A DNA stretch of 64,000 bases from Aphanothece hegewaldii CCALA 016 (GCF_003007785.1 NZ_PXOH01000021.1:19445-83444); one strand, 5' to 3'; positions 53,961 through 63,594 are shown, numbered from the stretch's first letter. A program made the numbers and translations. The notes: generated from the sequence alone by a model not told the origin.

Positions 53961-54054
53961 CAGAAAATGTGGGTAGAAACCCCGTCCTAAGGCGACGGCT
54001 TTACATTGTGAAAGATTCGCTATATATTCAATATATAGCGAGTTTAGGCAAAAG

Positions 54055-55257
54055 ATGTACGCTACTCAAAAGAACCAACTTAGACGACTTAGTAAGCAAG
54101 AGTTTAACGCTCTCGCCGTTTTGTGTCGTTTGAGCAAAAATCTTTTTAACGTAGCGTTGTACGAGTGCAGGCAGTATTTCTTCACTGAAAGAAAACGACT
54201 GACCTACGAATCTAATTACCATATTTGCAAGTCCAATGAGAACTATCGGATGCTTAACACCGATATCGCTCAACAGACGATGAAGGTAGTAGATAGAAGT
54301 ATGAGGTCTTTCTTGGGACTGCTTAAGGCTATAAGTGTAGGACGAAGTGACCAAAAACCACAATTGCCTAAATATCTGCCTAAAGAAGGCTATTTCCCTC
54401 TGATTATTCCGAGAATTAAACTTAAAGACGGGGTGTTTAATATTCCCATGTCTTGTGAGTTTAAAAAGGAATATGGTGAGGTAAAAATCCAAGTCCCTCA
54501 AAGGCGGCACGACAAAAATATTAAGGAGGTACGAATCCATCCAAAATATAATGCTCGATGGTTTGAGATTGAGTACATTTTTGAAGATGAAGAAATAGAA
54601 ACATCTGTAGATATTAATCAAGCTATTTCTATCGATTTGGGAGTCGACAATCTTGCCGCCTGTATTGATACTGATGGGCATCAATTTTTGATTGATGGTA
54701 AAAGAATAAAAAGTATTAATCAGTGGTATAACAAGCGCAATGCTCAACTTCAATCTGCCAAAGACAAGCAAGGAATAAAGTCTCTCACTCACAAACAAGC
54801 AAGACTTTACCAATGGCGTAACAACTGTGTTAGAGATTATTTGAACAAAACGGCTCGAATAATAATTAATCACTGCCTCAAATATCAGATAGGCAAACTG
54901 ATAGTAGGCTACAACCCAGGGATAAAACAAGAGATTAATATCGGACGTTCTAACAATCAAAACTTTGTTCAAATTCCCTTTTGGCAACTGAGACAAAAGC
55001 TTAAAGCTTTGTGTTCTCGTTACGGGATTGAATATCTTGAGCAAGAAGAATCTTACTCGTCTAAAGCTAGTTTTTACGACCAAGATAAAATCCCTGTTTA
55101 CAATGCCGACAACCCCCGTCAAGACAAGTTTTCGGGTCAAAGAGTTAAGCGAGGATTGTATCAGACAAAGGATAAACATCTTGTTTTGGCAGATATTAAT
55201 GGCAGTGCCAATATTTTAGTTAAAAGTAAGCACAGACTTAATTTTGAGCGAGTGTAA
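54055..55257 (+). CDS. TnpB family RNA-guided nuclease, copy B
   Basis: The 400-residue paralogue of copy A has RuvC residues in SIDLGVDNLAACI, YLEQEESYSSKAS and ADINGSANI, and no zinc ribbon. It ends 14 residues earlier than copy A because the DNA after GAGCGAGTG reads TAAGCGCGGG instead of ACTAGCGGG. The lost tail is encoded in the right-end RNA region, so the nuclease may still be active. It is not preceded by a strong ribosome binding site. Confidence 0.88.
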   Translation: MYATQKNQLRRLSKQEFNALAVLCRLSKNLFNVALYECRQYFFTERKRLTYESNYHICKSNENYRMLNTDIAQQTMKVVDRSMRSFLGLLKAISVGRSDQKPQLPKYLPKEGYFPLIIPRIKLKDGVFNIPMSCEFKKEYGEVKIQVPQRRHDKNIKEVRIHPKYNARWFEIEYIFEDEEIETSVDINQAISIDLGVDNLAACIDTDGHQFLIDGKRIKSINQWYNKRNAQLQSAKDKQGIKSLTHKQARLYQWRNNCVRDYLNKTARIIINHCLKYQIGKLIVGYNPGIKQEINIGRSNNQNFVQIPFWQLRQKLKALCSRYGIEYLEQEESYSSKASFYDQDKIPVYNADNPRQDKFSGQRVKRGLYQTKDKHLVLADINGSANILVKSKHRLNFERV

Positions 55258-55284
55258 GCGCGGGTTCTTGGCTAACCCTTTAAG

Positions 55285-55335
55285 GATGAAAATCTCTTAA
55301 GAATCTTCGCCCTCAAGGGCGGTAGAGCGCGTCAA
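55285..55335 (+). ncRNA. Candidate guide RNA scaffold, right end of element B
   Basis: The segment matches the right end of element A. The terminal hairpin is CGCCC-TCAA-GGGCG (55308-55321), where the innermost pair G-C of copy A (CGCCG/CGGCG) is C-G. Both strands of the stem changed together, which points to selection on RNA or single-strand DNA structure. The guide would start near 55328-55336. Confidence 0.4.
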
Positions 55336-55498
55336 CCTTTATCAATCGAATACAGGCAAGTTTAATCTTAACAGTTTTTAGTATTAGAAAACTTAAATGA
55401 AAATGTAGACATACGTTAACAAATTGTCGCAAATATCACTTGGTTTATTTCACAGATTTTGTGTTATCATCAAACTTAACTTTAGTATATATACCAAA

Positions 55499-56713
55499 AT
55501 GCAGTTAGTAGAGCGTCATTTAATTAAACGGGGTCATCGTTACTTTAATGAGTGCGACCAGCTTTGTTGGTTATCAAAAAATCTCTACAACAGTGCAACG
55601 TATATCTACCGTCAAAACTTTTTCTCAGGAGTAATGACTAATGCAATAGAAGTGTATCATCAGCTAAAAACAGGTGTAGATTATAAAGCACTACCATCTA
55701 AAGTAGCTCAAGGAACTTTAAGATTAACCTTGAGAAATTGGACATCTTATTATCAGGCTAAAAAATCTTACTTGAAAAATCCATCCTTATTTAAAGGAGA
55801 ACCAAAAATCCCTCATTACAAAGGAACTAGAAAGAAAAATAGAGAGGATGGTCGATTTATTGTTACTTACAATCATCAAGCGATTAGTCGAAAGCTTTTA
55901 AAAAAGCAGATTGCTAACCCCAGTGGAACGAAAATCTTTTTACCAACAAAGGTGACTGAAATTGAAGAAATAAGAATCGTCCCACGAACAGGTTGTTATG
56001 TAATTGAGATTATTTATCCAGTCGGCGAATCTACAGAAAAACTGCCCCCTTCTAGAGTAGCTTCAATCGATATAGGACTAAATAATCTAGCTACTTTAAC
56101 CTATAATATCCCTGAGCTTAAACCTTGTATCTATGATGGACGTGCCATTAAAGCCGCTAATCAATATGCCAATAAACAAAACGCGCTTCTGCGTTCTCAG
56201 TTACCTATCTTAGTATTCACTAGCAAAAAATTAGAAAAACTGTGGGCAAAAAGAAATCAAAAAGTGGACTACTATCTCCACACAACAAGTCGTGCTATAA
56301 TCAATGACTTGGTTAAGAATAACATTGGCGTTTTAGTAATTGGCTGGAATGAAGGGTTTAAAGATGGTATCAATATCGGTCGTGTTAATAACCAAAAGTT
56401 TGTCTCTATTCCTCATAAAAAGTTAATCGAACAACTTCAAGATAAAGCTAAACTTACTGGAATTGAAGTCGTTTTAATTAATGAGGCATATACTTCAAAG
56501 TGTTCTGCATTAGACAACGAACCAATACAGAAACACAAGAAGTATTTAGGAAAAAGAATCAAGCGTGGCTTATTTAAAACGGCTAGTAAAAAGACAATAA
56601 ATGCTGATATAAATGGTAGTCTAAACATTTATAGACTTTATCAGCAAGTAGCTGGAAATGCTTTGGCTCATCTAGTAGAGGAGCCAGTGCGTTGGGCGGG
56701 TTCCCCGACTTGA
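55499..56713 (+). CDS. TnpB family RNA-guided nuclease, copy C (distinct subgroup)
   Basis: The 404-residue protein has only distant similarity to copies A and B. RuvC motifs are in ASIDIGLNNLATL, INEAYTSKCSALD and NADINGSLNI. It has one cysteine in the region where a zinc ribbon would be, so the ribbon is absent too. The C terminus VRWAGSPT is encoded by GC-rich DNA that continues as TTCCCCGACTTGAAGC, an end typical of this TnpB group. The ATG at 55499 is preferred over the longer frame from 55424. No tnpA is adjacent. Confidence 0.85.
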   Translation: MQLVERHLIKRGHRYFNECDQLCWLSKNLYNSATYIYRQNFFSGVMTNAIEVYHQLKTGVDYKALPSKVAQGTLRLTLRNWTSYYQAKKSYLKNPSLFKGEPKIPHYKGTRKKNREDGRFIVTYNHQAISRKLLKKQIANPSGTKIFLPTKVTEIEEIRIVPRTGCYVIEIIYPVGESTEKLPPSRVASIDIGLNNLATLTYNIPELKPCIYDGRAIKAANQYANKQNALLRSQLPILVFTSKKLEKLWAKRNQKVDYYLHTTSRAIINDLVKNNIGVLVIGWNEGFKDGINIGRVNNQKFVSIPHKKLIEQLQDKAKLTGIEVVLINEAYTSKCSALDNEPIQKHKKYLGKRIKRGLFKTASKKTINADINGSLNIYRLYQQVAGNALAHLVEEPVRWAGSPT

Positions 56714-56760
56714 AGCAACTGGCGTGGTGTTGTAGTTCATCCATTACGGGTTAAACCGTA
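55499..56760 (+). mobile_element. TnpB element C, boundaries uncertain
   Basis: The element is the tnpB copy C gene plus the GC-rich tail after it. CCAGT (in GAGCCAGTGCG, 56678-56690) pairs with ACTGG (about 56717-56722), forming a structure around the stop codon, as in other TnpB right ends. The left boundary cannot be placed. Confidence 0.5.
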
Positions 56761-56815
56761 CAAAGTTAGTTTTTAGTCGGTGTAATATTTGACTATAAAA
56801 TTAGCAACTATTCCT

Positions 56816-57523
56816 TTAAACAATAGCCCTCTCTAGAGCTATTAGATCAGGAATACAGATAAGATCTCCTTGTCGAGTAATCAATTCTTTTCGTTCTAGT
56901 TTAGTCAATGTTCTGGTTACGGTTTCTCTAGCTAAACCACTAATACTACTGAGTTCCCGATGGGCTAAATTGGGAAGTTCTATACCTTGCGTTCCTTTAA
57001 ATCCTTGTCCTTCTGCTAAAAATATTAACGTATCAGCAACTCTTGATAAACTATCTGTTTCTCGTAAACGTAAGCGTCGGTTTAACTGGCGTAAGCGTTT
57101 CGCCATCAGTTTAGCTAGACGTATTCCGGCTTGAGGTTCGATGTTTAAAAAAGTGACGAAATCATGTGCAGGTATAGTACTAATTGTCGTTTTTGTCAAG
57201 GTAATCACATCGGTTGAGCGAGGAACTTCTTCAAGCGTGGCCATTTCGCCGACAATTTCCCCTTTCCCAACAATATTAAGGGTTACTTCTTTGCCATCTA
57301 CATTGTGAGTGCGAATTTTGACCCAGCCTTCTAAAATGAAATATACTGACCCACCCCAATCATTTTCGAGTATGATGACTCGGTTGGCTGGATGAGAGCG
57401 AGTTGCTGCATGACAAGTTACTTGATTTAAGACTTCTTCAGATAAGCCCGTAAATAAAGGCGTAGCGTTAATTAATTCTTGTATTTCTAACGTTTTATCT
57501 TGGTATTCGTGTTGATAACTCAT
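56816..57523 (-). CDS. Crp/Fnr family transcriptional regulator
   Basis: The 235-residue protein has a cyclic-nucleotide-binding-like barrel at about 15-130 (with GEIVGEMATLEEVPRSTDV), a dimer helix, and a winged-helix domain with HRELSSISGLARETVTRTLTKL near the C terminus. The arginine/serine pair of the cAMP pocket reads PRST here, so cAMP binding is possible. The frame is open to an ATG at 57574; the ATG at 57523 matches the family better, but neither has a clear ribosome binding site. Targets are unknown. Confidence 0.87.
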   Translation of the reverse strand: MSYQHEYQDKTLEIQELINATPLFTGLSEEVLNQVTCHAATRSHPANRVIILENDWGGSVYFILEGWVKIRTHNVDGKEVTLNIVGKGEIVGEMATLEEVPRSTDVITLTKTTISTIPAHDFVTFLNIEPQAGIRLAKLMAKRLRQLNRRLRLRETDSLSRVADTLIFLAEGQGFKGTQGIELPNLAHRELSSISGLARETVTRTLTKLERKELITRQGDLICIPDLIALERAIV

Positions 57524-57872
57524 AAGCGATGCTGTTATTTTCTGGGGGATGCTATCTCTATCGTTAGAATACACATTTAGCCGAACAAAATTAACATCAA
57601 TACTTTTTGAGCATTGTCAATCTTTTATTCTTTTGAAAAAATCCGAGAATTTACTGATGATGTTGGCTGGTTTATTGAGCATCTTAGGTAAAATAAAAAA
57701 ATAAGTCAAAAATTACTTTGACTCATTTGACTTATCCAATTATTTTTGTCTAAAAAATCGTGTTTTATAGCAATAAACTATCTTTAATTGATTTTTGACG
57801 ATTAATTTTATAATTTTAAAAATCAAAAATAAATCAGTTAGAAAAAACTGTTTATTTAAAAAGTTTATTAAC
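57524..57872. other. Intergenic region with a large hairpin
   Basis: AT-rich spacer between the Ca2+-ATPase gene and the Crp gene, both on the minus strand. It contains the ATPase terminator at 57692-57735 and should hold the Crp promoter. No other feature was recognised. Confidence 0.5.
57692..57735 (-). terminator. Rho-independent terminator after the Ca2+-ATPase gene
   Basis: Perfect 10-base inverted repeats ATAAGTCAAA (57701-57710) and TTTGACTTAT (57726-57735) flank a 15-base loop. On the minus strand the stem runs into TTTTTTATTTT. It lies about 140 bases beyond the ATPase stop. Confidence 0.75.
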
Positions 57873-60668
57873 TTAGTTTAAGCGTTTCGCAGCAAATAAA
57901 TGATAAACGAGCTTTTCGGCTTCGATCCAGACAAACATTAAAGCACTAAAACCAAAACAAACGGCTAATTCAGTTCCATCTAAGACATGAGTTCCGAAGA
58001 AATTCCGTAAAGATTCCACATAGATTAGTAATAACTGTAAGACTGTTGTAAAGACGACTGCTGCTAAAACATAAGGATTAGAAAATGGATTCATTTGAAC
58101 CGTAAGCCGAGTATCGGAACGGATCGCTAAAGCATGACCCATTTGTGCTAAACATAAAGTGGTAAAAACCATTGTTTTCCAACGTTCTTGAATTCCTGAA
58201 GCTTGGGCATGAAAATAAGCCCACTCCATGAGAATAATCGTTAAAATCGCAAAAACAATCCCAATTCTTACCATATACGACCCCAAACCTCTAGAAAAAA
58301 TACTTTCTCTGGGGCTATAAGGGGGACGCTGCATAACATTCGGTTCGGCGGGTTCCATCGCTAAAGCCAAAGCAGGTAAACCATCCGTAACTAGATTCAT
58401 CCATAAGATTTGTAAAGGAGACAGAGGAACACCACCTAAACCCAGAATGGGCGCAGCAGCAATAACTAACACTTCACCAATGTTGCTACCGAGAATATAT
58501 TTAATAAACCGACGAATATTGTCATAAACCACGCGTCCTTCTTCGGTTGCGGCGACAATGGTCGCAAAGTTATCATCGAGTAAAATCATGTCACTGGCTT
58601 CTTTACTGACATCTGTACCTGTAATACCCATCGCAATACCGATATCAGCCTGTTTTAGTGCCGGTGCATCATTAACCCCATCTCCCGTCATCGCCACAAA
58701 TTTACCCTGTTTTTGTAAAGCTTGCACAATACGGAGTTTATGTTCAGGAGAGACACGCGCATATACACTAACATGATCGACTTCTTTTTCTAATTCCGTT
58801 TGAGAGAGTTTTTCTAATTCTTGCCCCGTCAGAACCCGATCGCCAGGTTCAGCAATTCCTAAAAAGGAAGCGATCGCTTTAGCCGTTAACTGGTGATCAC
58901 CAGTGATCATGATCGGGCGTATTCCCGCTTCACGACAACGTAACACGGCATCTCTAACTTCTTTGCGAGGTGCATCGAGCATTCCCACTAAACCAAGCCA
59001 AACTAACTGACTTTCTGCTTCTTCTGCTTCTTCTATTTCTGGAATTGTTGCTACGGGACGATAAGCAAAACCCAACACCCGTAAGCCATTACCTGCCATT
59101 TGGTTATTCTGCTCTAAAATCTGGTTGCGTTGTATTTCCGTAATTGGTACAACTTTTTCCCCTTGTTGAATAGAGGTACACCGTTCTAAAACCAACTCTG
59201 GCGAACCTTTACTAAATAAAATATAATCCGCGCCTTTATCCCAATCTTCCGAATCTTGACAAATTACACTCATTCGCTTGCGTTCACTTGAAAAGGGAAT
59301 TTCACCGACGCGGGACATTTTTTGATTTAAAGTTTCTCGATAAAATCCCCCTTTACCTGCAAGAGTGAGTAACGCGCCTTCTGTGGGATCGCCTAATATT
59401 GTCCATTCTCCCTGTTGTTGCTGCAAAATCGCATCATTACACAATACACATTCAGTTAGCAGTCGCTCAACTTCAACTTGTGCAATGGCATCATAAGGAG
59501 TTGTTGTACTCTCAAACTCGCCCACTGGTGCGTATCCTTCTCCAGAGACTCTCAGGCTAAAACTGGGGGTTTCAATTCTTTGAACAACCATTTTATTTTG
59601 AGTCAGCGTTCCCGTTTTATCAGAACAAATGTTCGTTACCGAGCCTAATGTTTCTACGGCGGGTAGCTTGCGAATGAGGGCGTTACGTCTCACCATGCGC
59701 TGTGTACCAATGGCTAGAGTTACGGTAACGACTGCGGGTAAGCCTTCCGGAACAACGGCTACAGCCATACTCAAGGAGGTTTCTAATAAATTTTCAAATT
59801 GTCCCCAACCGGCTCTTAAAACACCACCTAAAACCACCAGAGCGACTAATATTAGAGCACCGCTTACTAAAACATTTCCTAACTGCGTCATTCTTTGCTG
59901 TAAGGGAGTGGGTTCATTTTCAACCGCTTGAAGCATTGCGGCAATTTTCCCGATCTCCGTTTCCATTCCTGTTTTAGTTACTAAGACTTTTCCGCGTCCT
60001 TGTACGACTTCAGTTCCTTGGTATACTAAATTAACGCGATCGCCTAGTGGGGCATCTGCTTCGAGTAAACGGTTTGTTTCTTTATTAACTGCTTCTGCTT
60101 CTCCTGTTAGTGCCGCTTCTCTAATTTGCAAGTTTTGTTCTTCGAGCAAACGTCCATCGGCTGCAATTTGTACGCCTGCTTCGAGTAACATAACATCTCC
60201 TGGTACGAGTTCTTTGGCTGCTACTTCAGAAGGATTACCATTACGAATGACTCGAACTTTGGGAGAAGAGAGCTTTTTTAAGGCTGCTAAAGCTTTTTCC
60301 GCCCGACTTTCTTGTAAATAACCTAAGATGCCATTCAAAACGACGATCGCAAAAATGGCGACTGCATCTTTCGGAAAAACCGCCTTTCTGAGATCCAAAA
60401 CGGCTGACACAATAGCAACAAAAATCAGCATCACCAACATAATGTTAGTAAACTGATCCCACAAAATCTCTAATGTACTTCTTCCTTTGCCTTCTTCGAG
60501 TTCATTTAGACCAAAATACCCTTGTCTTAATTGAATTTGATTTTCTGGTAAGCCTTTTTCTGGATCACTTTGAAGCGAGTCTAAGGCTTGTTCTGTGGTT
60601 AAAGTATGCCATGCTTGGGCAGTATTGGGTACATTAGTCGAAAGATCAGAAGTTGTCGGAAAGGTCAT
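57873..60668 (-). CDS. pacL: P-type Ca2+-transporting ATPase (type IIA)
   Basis: The 931-residue pump has an actuator motif TGEAEAV, the phosphorylation site DKTGTLT, and the hinge [15 protein letters not shown]. Calcium-site residues known from SERCA are present: PEGLP in helix 4, SNIGEV in helix 5 and NLVTDGLP in helix 6. This supports Ca2+ rather than Mg2+ or heavy metal transport. It would export Ca2+ or load it into a compartment, alongside the Ca2+/Na+ antiporter at 39.7 kb. It is monocistronic, with a terminator downstream. Confidence 0.93.
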   Translation of the reverse strand: MTFPTTSDLSTNVPNTAQAWHTLTTEQALDSLQSDPEKGLPENQIQLRQGYFGLNELEEGKGRSTLEILWDQFTNIMLVMLIFVAIVSAVLDLRKAVFPKDAVAIFAIVVLNGILGYLQESRAEKALAALKKLSSPKVRVIRNGNPSEVAAKELVPGDVMLLEAGVQIAADGRLLEEQNLQIREAALTGEAEAVNKETNRLLEADAPLGDRVNLVYQGTEVVQGRGKVLVTKTGMETEIGKIAAMLQAVENEPTPLQQRMTQLGNVLVSGALILVALVVLGGVLRAGWGQFENLLETSLSMAVAVVPEGLPAVVTVTLAIGTQRMVRRNALIRKLPAVETLGSVTNICSDKTGTLTQNKMVVQRIETPSFSLRVSGEGYAPVGEFESTTTPYDAIAQVEVERLLTECVLCNDAILQQQQGEWTILGDPTEGALLTLAGKGGFYRETLNQKMSRVGEIPFSSERKRMSVICQDSEDWDKGADYILFSKGSPELVLERCTSIQQGEKVVPITEIQRNQILEQNNQMAGNGLRVLGFAYRPVATIPEIEEAEEAESQLVWLGLVGMLDAPRKEVRDAVLRCREAGIRPIMITGDHQLTAKAIASFLGIAEPGDRVLTGQELEKLSQTELEKEVDHVSVYARVSPEHKLRIVQALQKQGKFVAMTGDGVNDAPALKQADIGIAMGITGTDVSKEASDMILLDDNFATIVAATEEGRVVYDNIRRFIKYILGSNIGEVLVIAAAPILGLGGVPLSPLQILWMNLVTDGLPALALAMEPAEPNVMQRPPYSPRESIFSRGLGSYMVRIGIVFAILTIILMEWAYFHAQASGIQERWKTMVFTTLCLAQMGHALAIRSDTRLTVQMNPFSNPYVLAAVVFTTVLQLLLIYVESLRNFFGTHVLDGTELAVCFGFSALMFVWIEAEKLVYHLFAAKRLN

Positions 60669-61013
60669 AGCTGTTTAAACGGTTAGAGCTAACTTTTTGA
60701 GGAAATTCAGGCTAATTTTTTTCTAACTGCCAGTTAAATTTCTTGTCTTCACTAGAATTTAAGCAACAGTATAGAATTTAGATAAACTGTTCTAAGTATT
60801 TAATTTTATCTTATCTAAATTCAAGATGATTTTACAAAAATTTAAAATTCACTTGAAACTATTATTGCTCATTAAAAATCAAACATTATTTTTGTTTATC
60901 TTGCTCAAGTGAAGTCACCCGCAGTTATGTTAAGACTCTATATTTTAGTAGTTTATACTTAAATTATTTTGATTGATGAGATAGAAATTTTAACATTTTG
61001 AGTTCTTAAATGA
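60669..61013. other. Intergenic region, nothing recognised
   Basis: These 345 AT-rich bases lie between the rnc stop and the ATPase start, both on the minus strand. They should hold the rnc terminator and the ATPase promoter, but neither is clear. No small RNA or reading frame is evident. Confidence 0.45.
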
Positions 61014-61727
61014 TCATGAATCGCTTTGAATAATTGAGATAAAAGCTTCTTTAGCTGCGGCTTGTTCTGCTGTTTTTTTCGAGCGACCTTTTCCCGTGCC
61101 AAGTTTGACATTATTTAGCCAAACTTCAGCAATAAATCGATCTTCTTCTCGCGCAAAGTTTGATATTTCCTGAACCTGATAAATGGGCAATTTTTTGTAT
61201 TGTGCTTGTGTCCATTCTTGTAGCGCATCTTTGTAATTTTGTCGAGCAGGATCTTGTAAAATTTCGTTGGCTTTAGCAATAAGATGTTCATCTAGCCAAG
61301 GTCGTACTAATTCCATTGTATGTGTACTTAAATATAAAGCGCCTAAAACCGCTTCAAAGGCATCCGCTAAACGAGAGATCCTACCTTCTTTATCAAAAGC
61401 GGCACTACTTGAAGTGAGTAGATAGCGTTCTAAGCTATAGCGATCGCCGATTTCTGCGAGACTACGATCGCTAACCATAATCGATCGTAATGCAGCAAAT
61501 TCGCCAACCATTGCATTAGGATAGGATTCTAACAAGACTTCCGCCGCAGCCAGTCTAACCACCGCATCGCCGACGAATTCTAATTGTTGATAGTTTTTGT
61601 CTTTTGAAAAACTGGGATGAATTAAAGCCAAATTGAGTAACATCCAATTGACTTGATCCGTTTTAGTGAGTCCTAACTTTTGTACTAAAATCTGTAACTC
61701 TTTATGCCGTCGAGCATCATCAAGCAT
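61014..61727 (-). CDS. rnc: Ribonuclease III
   Basis: The 237-residue double-strand-specific RNase has a catalytic domain at about 1-155 with QLEFVGDAVVRLA (metal-binding residues) and ADAFEAVLGALYL. A C-terminal dsRNA-binding domain at about 160-235 ends GKGRSKKTAEQAAAKEAF. It processes rRNA and antisense duplexes. The gene starts 40 bases downstream of the end of rnpB on the same strand, so two RNA-processing genes stand in tandem. Confidence 0.94.
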   Translation of the reverse strand: MLDDARRHKELQILVQKLGLTKTDQVNWMLLNLALIHPSFSKDKNYQQLEFVGDAVVRLAAAEVLLESYPNAMVGEFAALRSIMVSDRSLAEIGDRYSLERYLLTSSSAAFDKEGRISRLADAFEAVLGALYLSTHTMELVRPWLDEHLIAKANEILQDPARQNYKDALQEWTQAQYKKLPIYQVQEISNFAREEDRFIAEVWLNNVKLGTGKGRSKKTAEQAAAKEAFISIIQSDS

Positions 61728-61767
61728 TGCTTCTGTATCACTTATCCAAAGGAAAAGAAAATAGAAG

Positions 61768-62146
61768 AGAGTCAGACATAAGCCGGGTTCTGTTCATTCC
61801 AAGCTGTAGCAAGCTACTATACTTGAAAGGAAGGTTATCTATCTGGGTCGTTTGTTACCAAACGCCTCAAGCGGTTCCAAACAAGCGGAACAGGAAAAAG
61901 ACCAACCTTTGTTCCTCCACCTTGCACCCAACCGGGGTTTACCGAGCCAGTATTTCACAATACTGCTGGTGCGCTCTTACCGCACCTTTGCACCCTTACC
62001 AAATGAGCGATCAACTCATTGGCGGTATTTTTCTGTGGCACTTTCCTCGCGTTCACACGCACTGGGCGTTATCCAGCAAGTTTGGTCTTTCGGGTGTCCG
62101 GACTTTCCTCGGGATTTAAACCCGCAACCTTCAAGGCTAACTCTCT
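61768..62146 (-). ncRNA. rnpB: RNase P RNA
   Basis: Read on the minus strand, the sequence begins near AGAGTTAGCCTTGAAGGTTG and ends CGGCTTATGTCTGACTCT, the known ends of cyanobacterial RNase P RNA. The universally conserved GAGGAAAGTCCGGAC lies at 62096-62110 and ACAGAA near 62030. The size, about 379 bases, is short for the group. It is the catalytic RNA that removes 5' leaders from tRNA precursors. The ends are estimated to a few bases. Confidence 0.93.
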
Positions 62147-62232
62147 TCTTTTTTTATGATAATCTTCTTATGGAAAGGTCGAGTTAGAAAATTGTGCCTT
62201 TGCTACAAATTGTTAAGTTTTAAACTTTAATC

Positions 62233-63375
62233 TTATTCCTCATCTAGAGAATATGTTGTTTTAAACCAGCCTTTTTTCCAAAAGAGAAAAATCATAATAC
62301 TGGCGATGGAAAACATGACCCCTAAACAGGCAAAATAAGCCCATGACCATTTTAATTCTGGCATATTCTCAAAGTTCATCCCATAAACTCCCGCAATAAA
62401 AGTTAATGGATTAAAAATCGCGGTAAAAACTGTTAAAAATTTCATAATTTCATTCATTTTGTTCCCGACTGATGACATATAAGCATCCATCAAACTTGAT
62501 GCTAATTCTCGGTAAGCTTCCAAAATATCAAGGATCTGAATCACATGGTCATAGCAGTCTCTAAAATAAATTTGTACCTCTTGTGTTAATAAATCATGAT
62601 CATCTCTAATCATTAAATTCAAAACATTTCTCAATGGCCAAAGTAAACGCCTCAGAGCTAATAATTCTCGCCGAATACTATAAATTTCCTGCATGATCTT
62701 ACGATCTGGCTCAGAGATAATTTTTTCTTCTAAAACTTCGATTCGTTCTTCGTAGTGTTCGAGTATTGGAAAATAACCATCAATCAAAGAATCTAATAAT
62801 AGATAAGCCAAATAATCCGCTTTTGATTGTCTTACTTTTCCTTGATTATTCCGGATTCTTTCTCGGACAAGATCAAAACAATCTTCTAATTCTTCTTCTT
62901 GAAATGTGACTAAATAATTTTTTCCTAAAATAAAACTAACTTGCTCGGTGACAAATCCATCTACACCGTCGTGTCGTCTAACCATATGAGCAATAAACAT
63001 TAGTTTATCTTTATATTCGTCTAGTTTTGGTCGTTGAGGAACATTCACAATATCTTCTAATAAAAGTGGATGTAAATCAAAAATAGTCCCAACTTCTCGC
63101 AGAACTTCTTCACTTCCTAAACCCTGAACATCCATCCAAGAAACACTATTTTTTCCTAAATAGGGCAACAAAGCATTAGGAGAAATATCTACTTTTCGGA
63201 TTGCATCATCTTCATCATAATCAATTAAAATAATTCGAGAAGGTCTAGCAGTTGGTTCAATATTGAGTGTACCTGGTTCGCTTCCAGGTTCATTATAAAA
63301 ATAATCAAAATAATCAGTTTCTTCGGCCTGAGAAGAAAAGTTAGAAACAAAGCTTTGTGGCTGAAGTTGAGTCAT
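62233..63375 (-). CDS. corA: CorA-type magnesium/cobalt transporter
   Basis: The 380-residue protein has a large cytoplasmic N-terminal domain and two membrane helices at the C terminus. The selectivity signature YGMNFENMPE at about 333-342 closes helix 1. An N-terminal extension of about 45 residues precedes the first conserved strand. The family forms pentameric channels for Mg2+ and Co2+ in the plasma membrane. It lies upstream of rnpB on the same strand. Confidence 0.94.
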   Translation of the reverse strand: MTQLQPQSFVSNFSSQAEETDYFDYFYNEPGSEPGTLNIEPTARPSRIILIDYDEDDAIRKVDISPNALLPYLGKNSVSWMDVQGLGSEEVLREVGTIFDLHPLLLEDIVNVPQRPKLDEYKDKLMFIAHMVRRHDGVDGFVTEQVSFILGKNYLVTFQEEELEDCFDLVRERIRNNQGKVRQSKADYLAYLLLDSLIDGYFPILEHYEERIEVLEEKIISEPDRKIMQEIYSIRRELLALRRLLWPLRNVLNLMIRDDHDLLTQEVQIYFRDCYDHVIQILDILEAYRELASSLMDAYMSSVGNKMNEIMKFLTVFTAIFNPLTFIAGVYGMNFENMPELKWSWAYFACLGVMFSIASIMIFLFWKKGWFKTTYSLDEE

Positions 63376-63594
63376 AAATTAGAAAAAAGGTTAAGAAAAA
63401 TTTAAGCGATGCTATGATGTCTGATCTCTAATTTGATCAAGAGATACCGTTCATTCTATAGTTGATCGGAAAAAATAGCGATCGAACTCATCTTATTTTT
63501 TGAGACAACCGCGCTCATCAAGGTTCGGTAATCTAGATAGCAAGTTTTACGAAATTCCGCGAAGATAGTAATTAATAGCGTGGAGGACGATCGA

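Larger units (their letters stand above)
53955..55335 (+). mobile_element. TnpB element B (same family as element A)
   Basis: The element has the same organisation and orientation as element A. Its left flank is GAAACCCCGTCC with stem CCGTC/GACGG (53982-53986 and 53994-53998), and its right end has GGCTAACCCTTTAAGGATGA, a hairpin and GGTAGAG. The coding parts are very similar but clearly diverged, so the copies are not recent duplicates. No tnpA is present. Boundaries are estimates. Confidence 0.75.

Noticed and set aside
61727..62187. Two + strand frames of 130 and 111 codons
   Set aside because: They lie over the RNase P RNA gene on the other strand and have no protein-like features.
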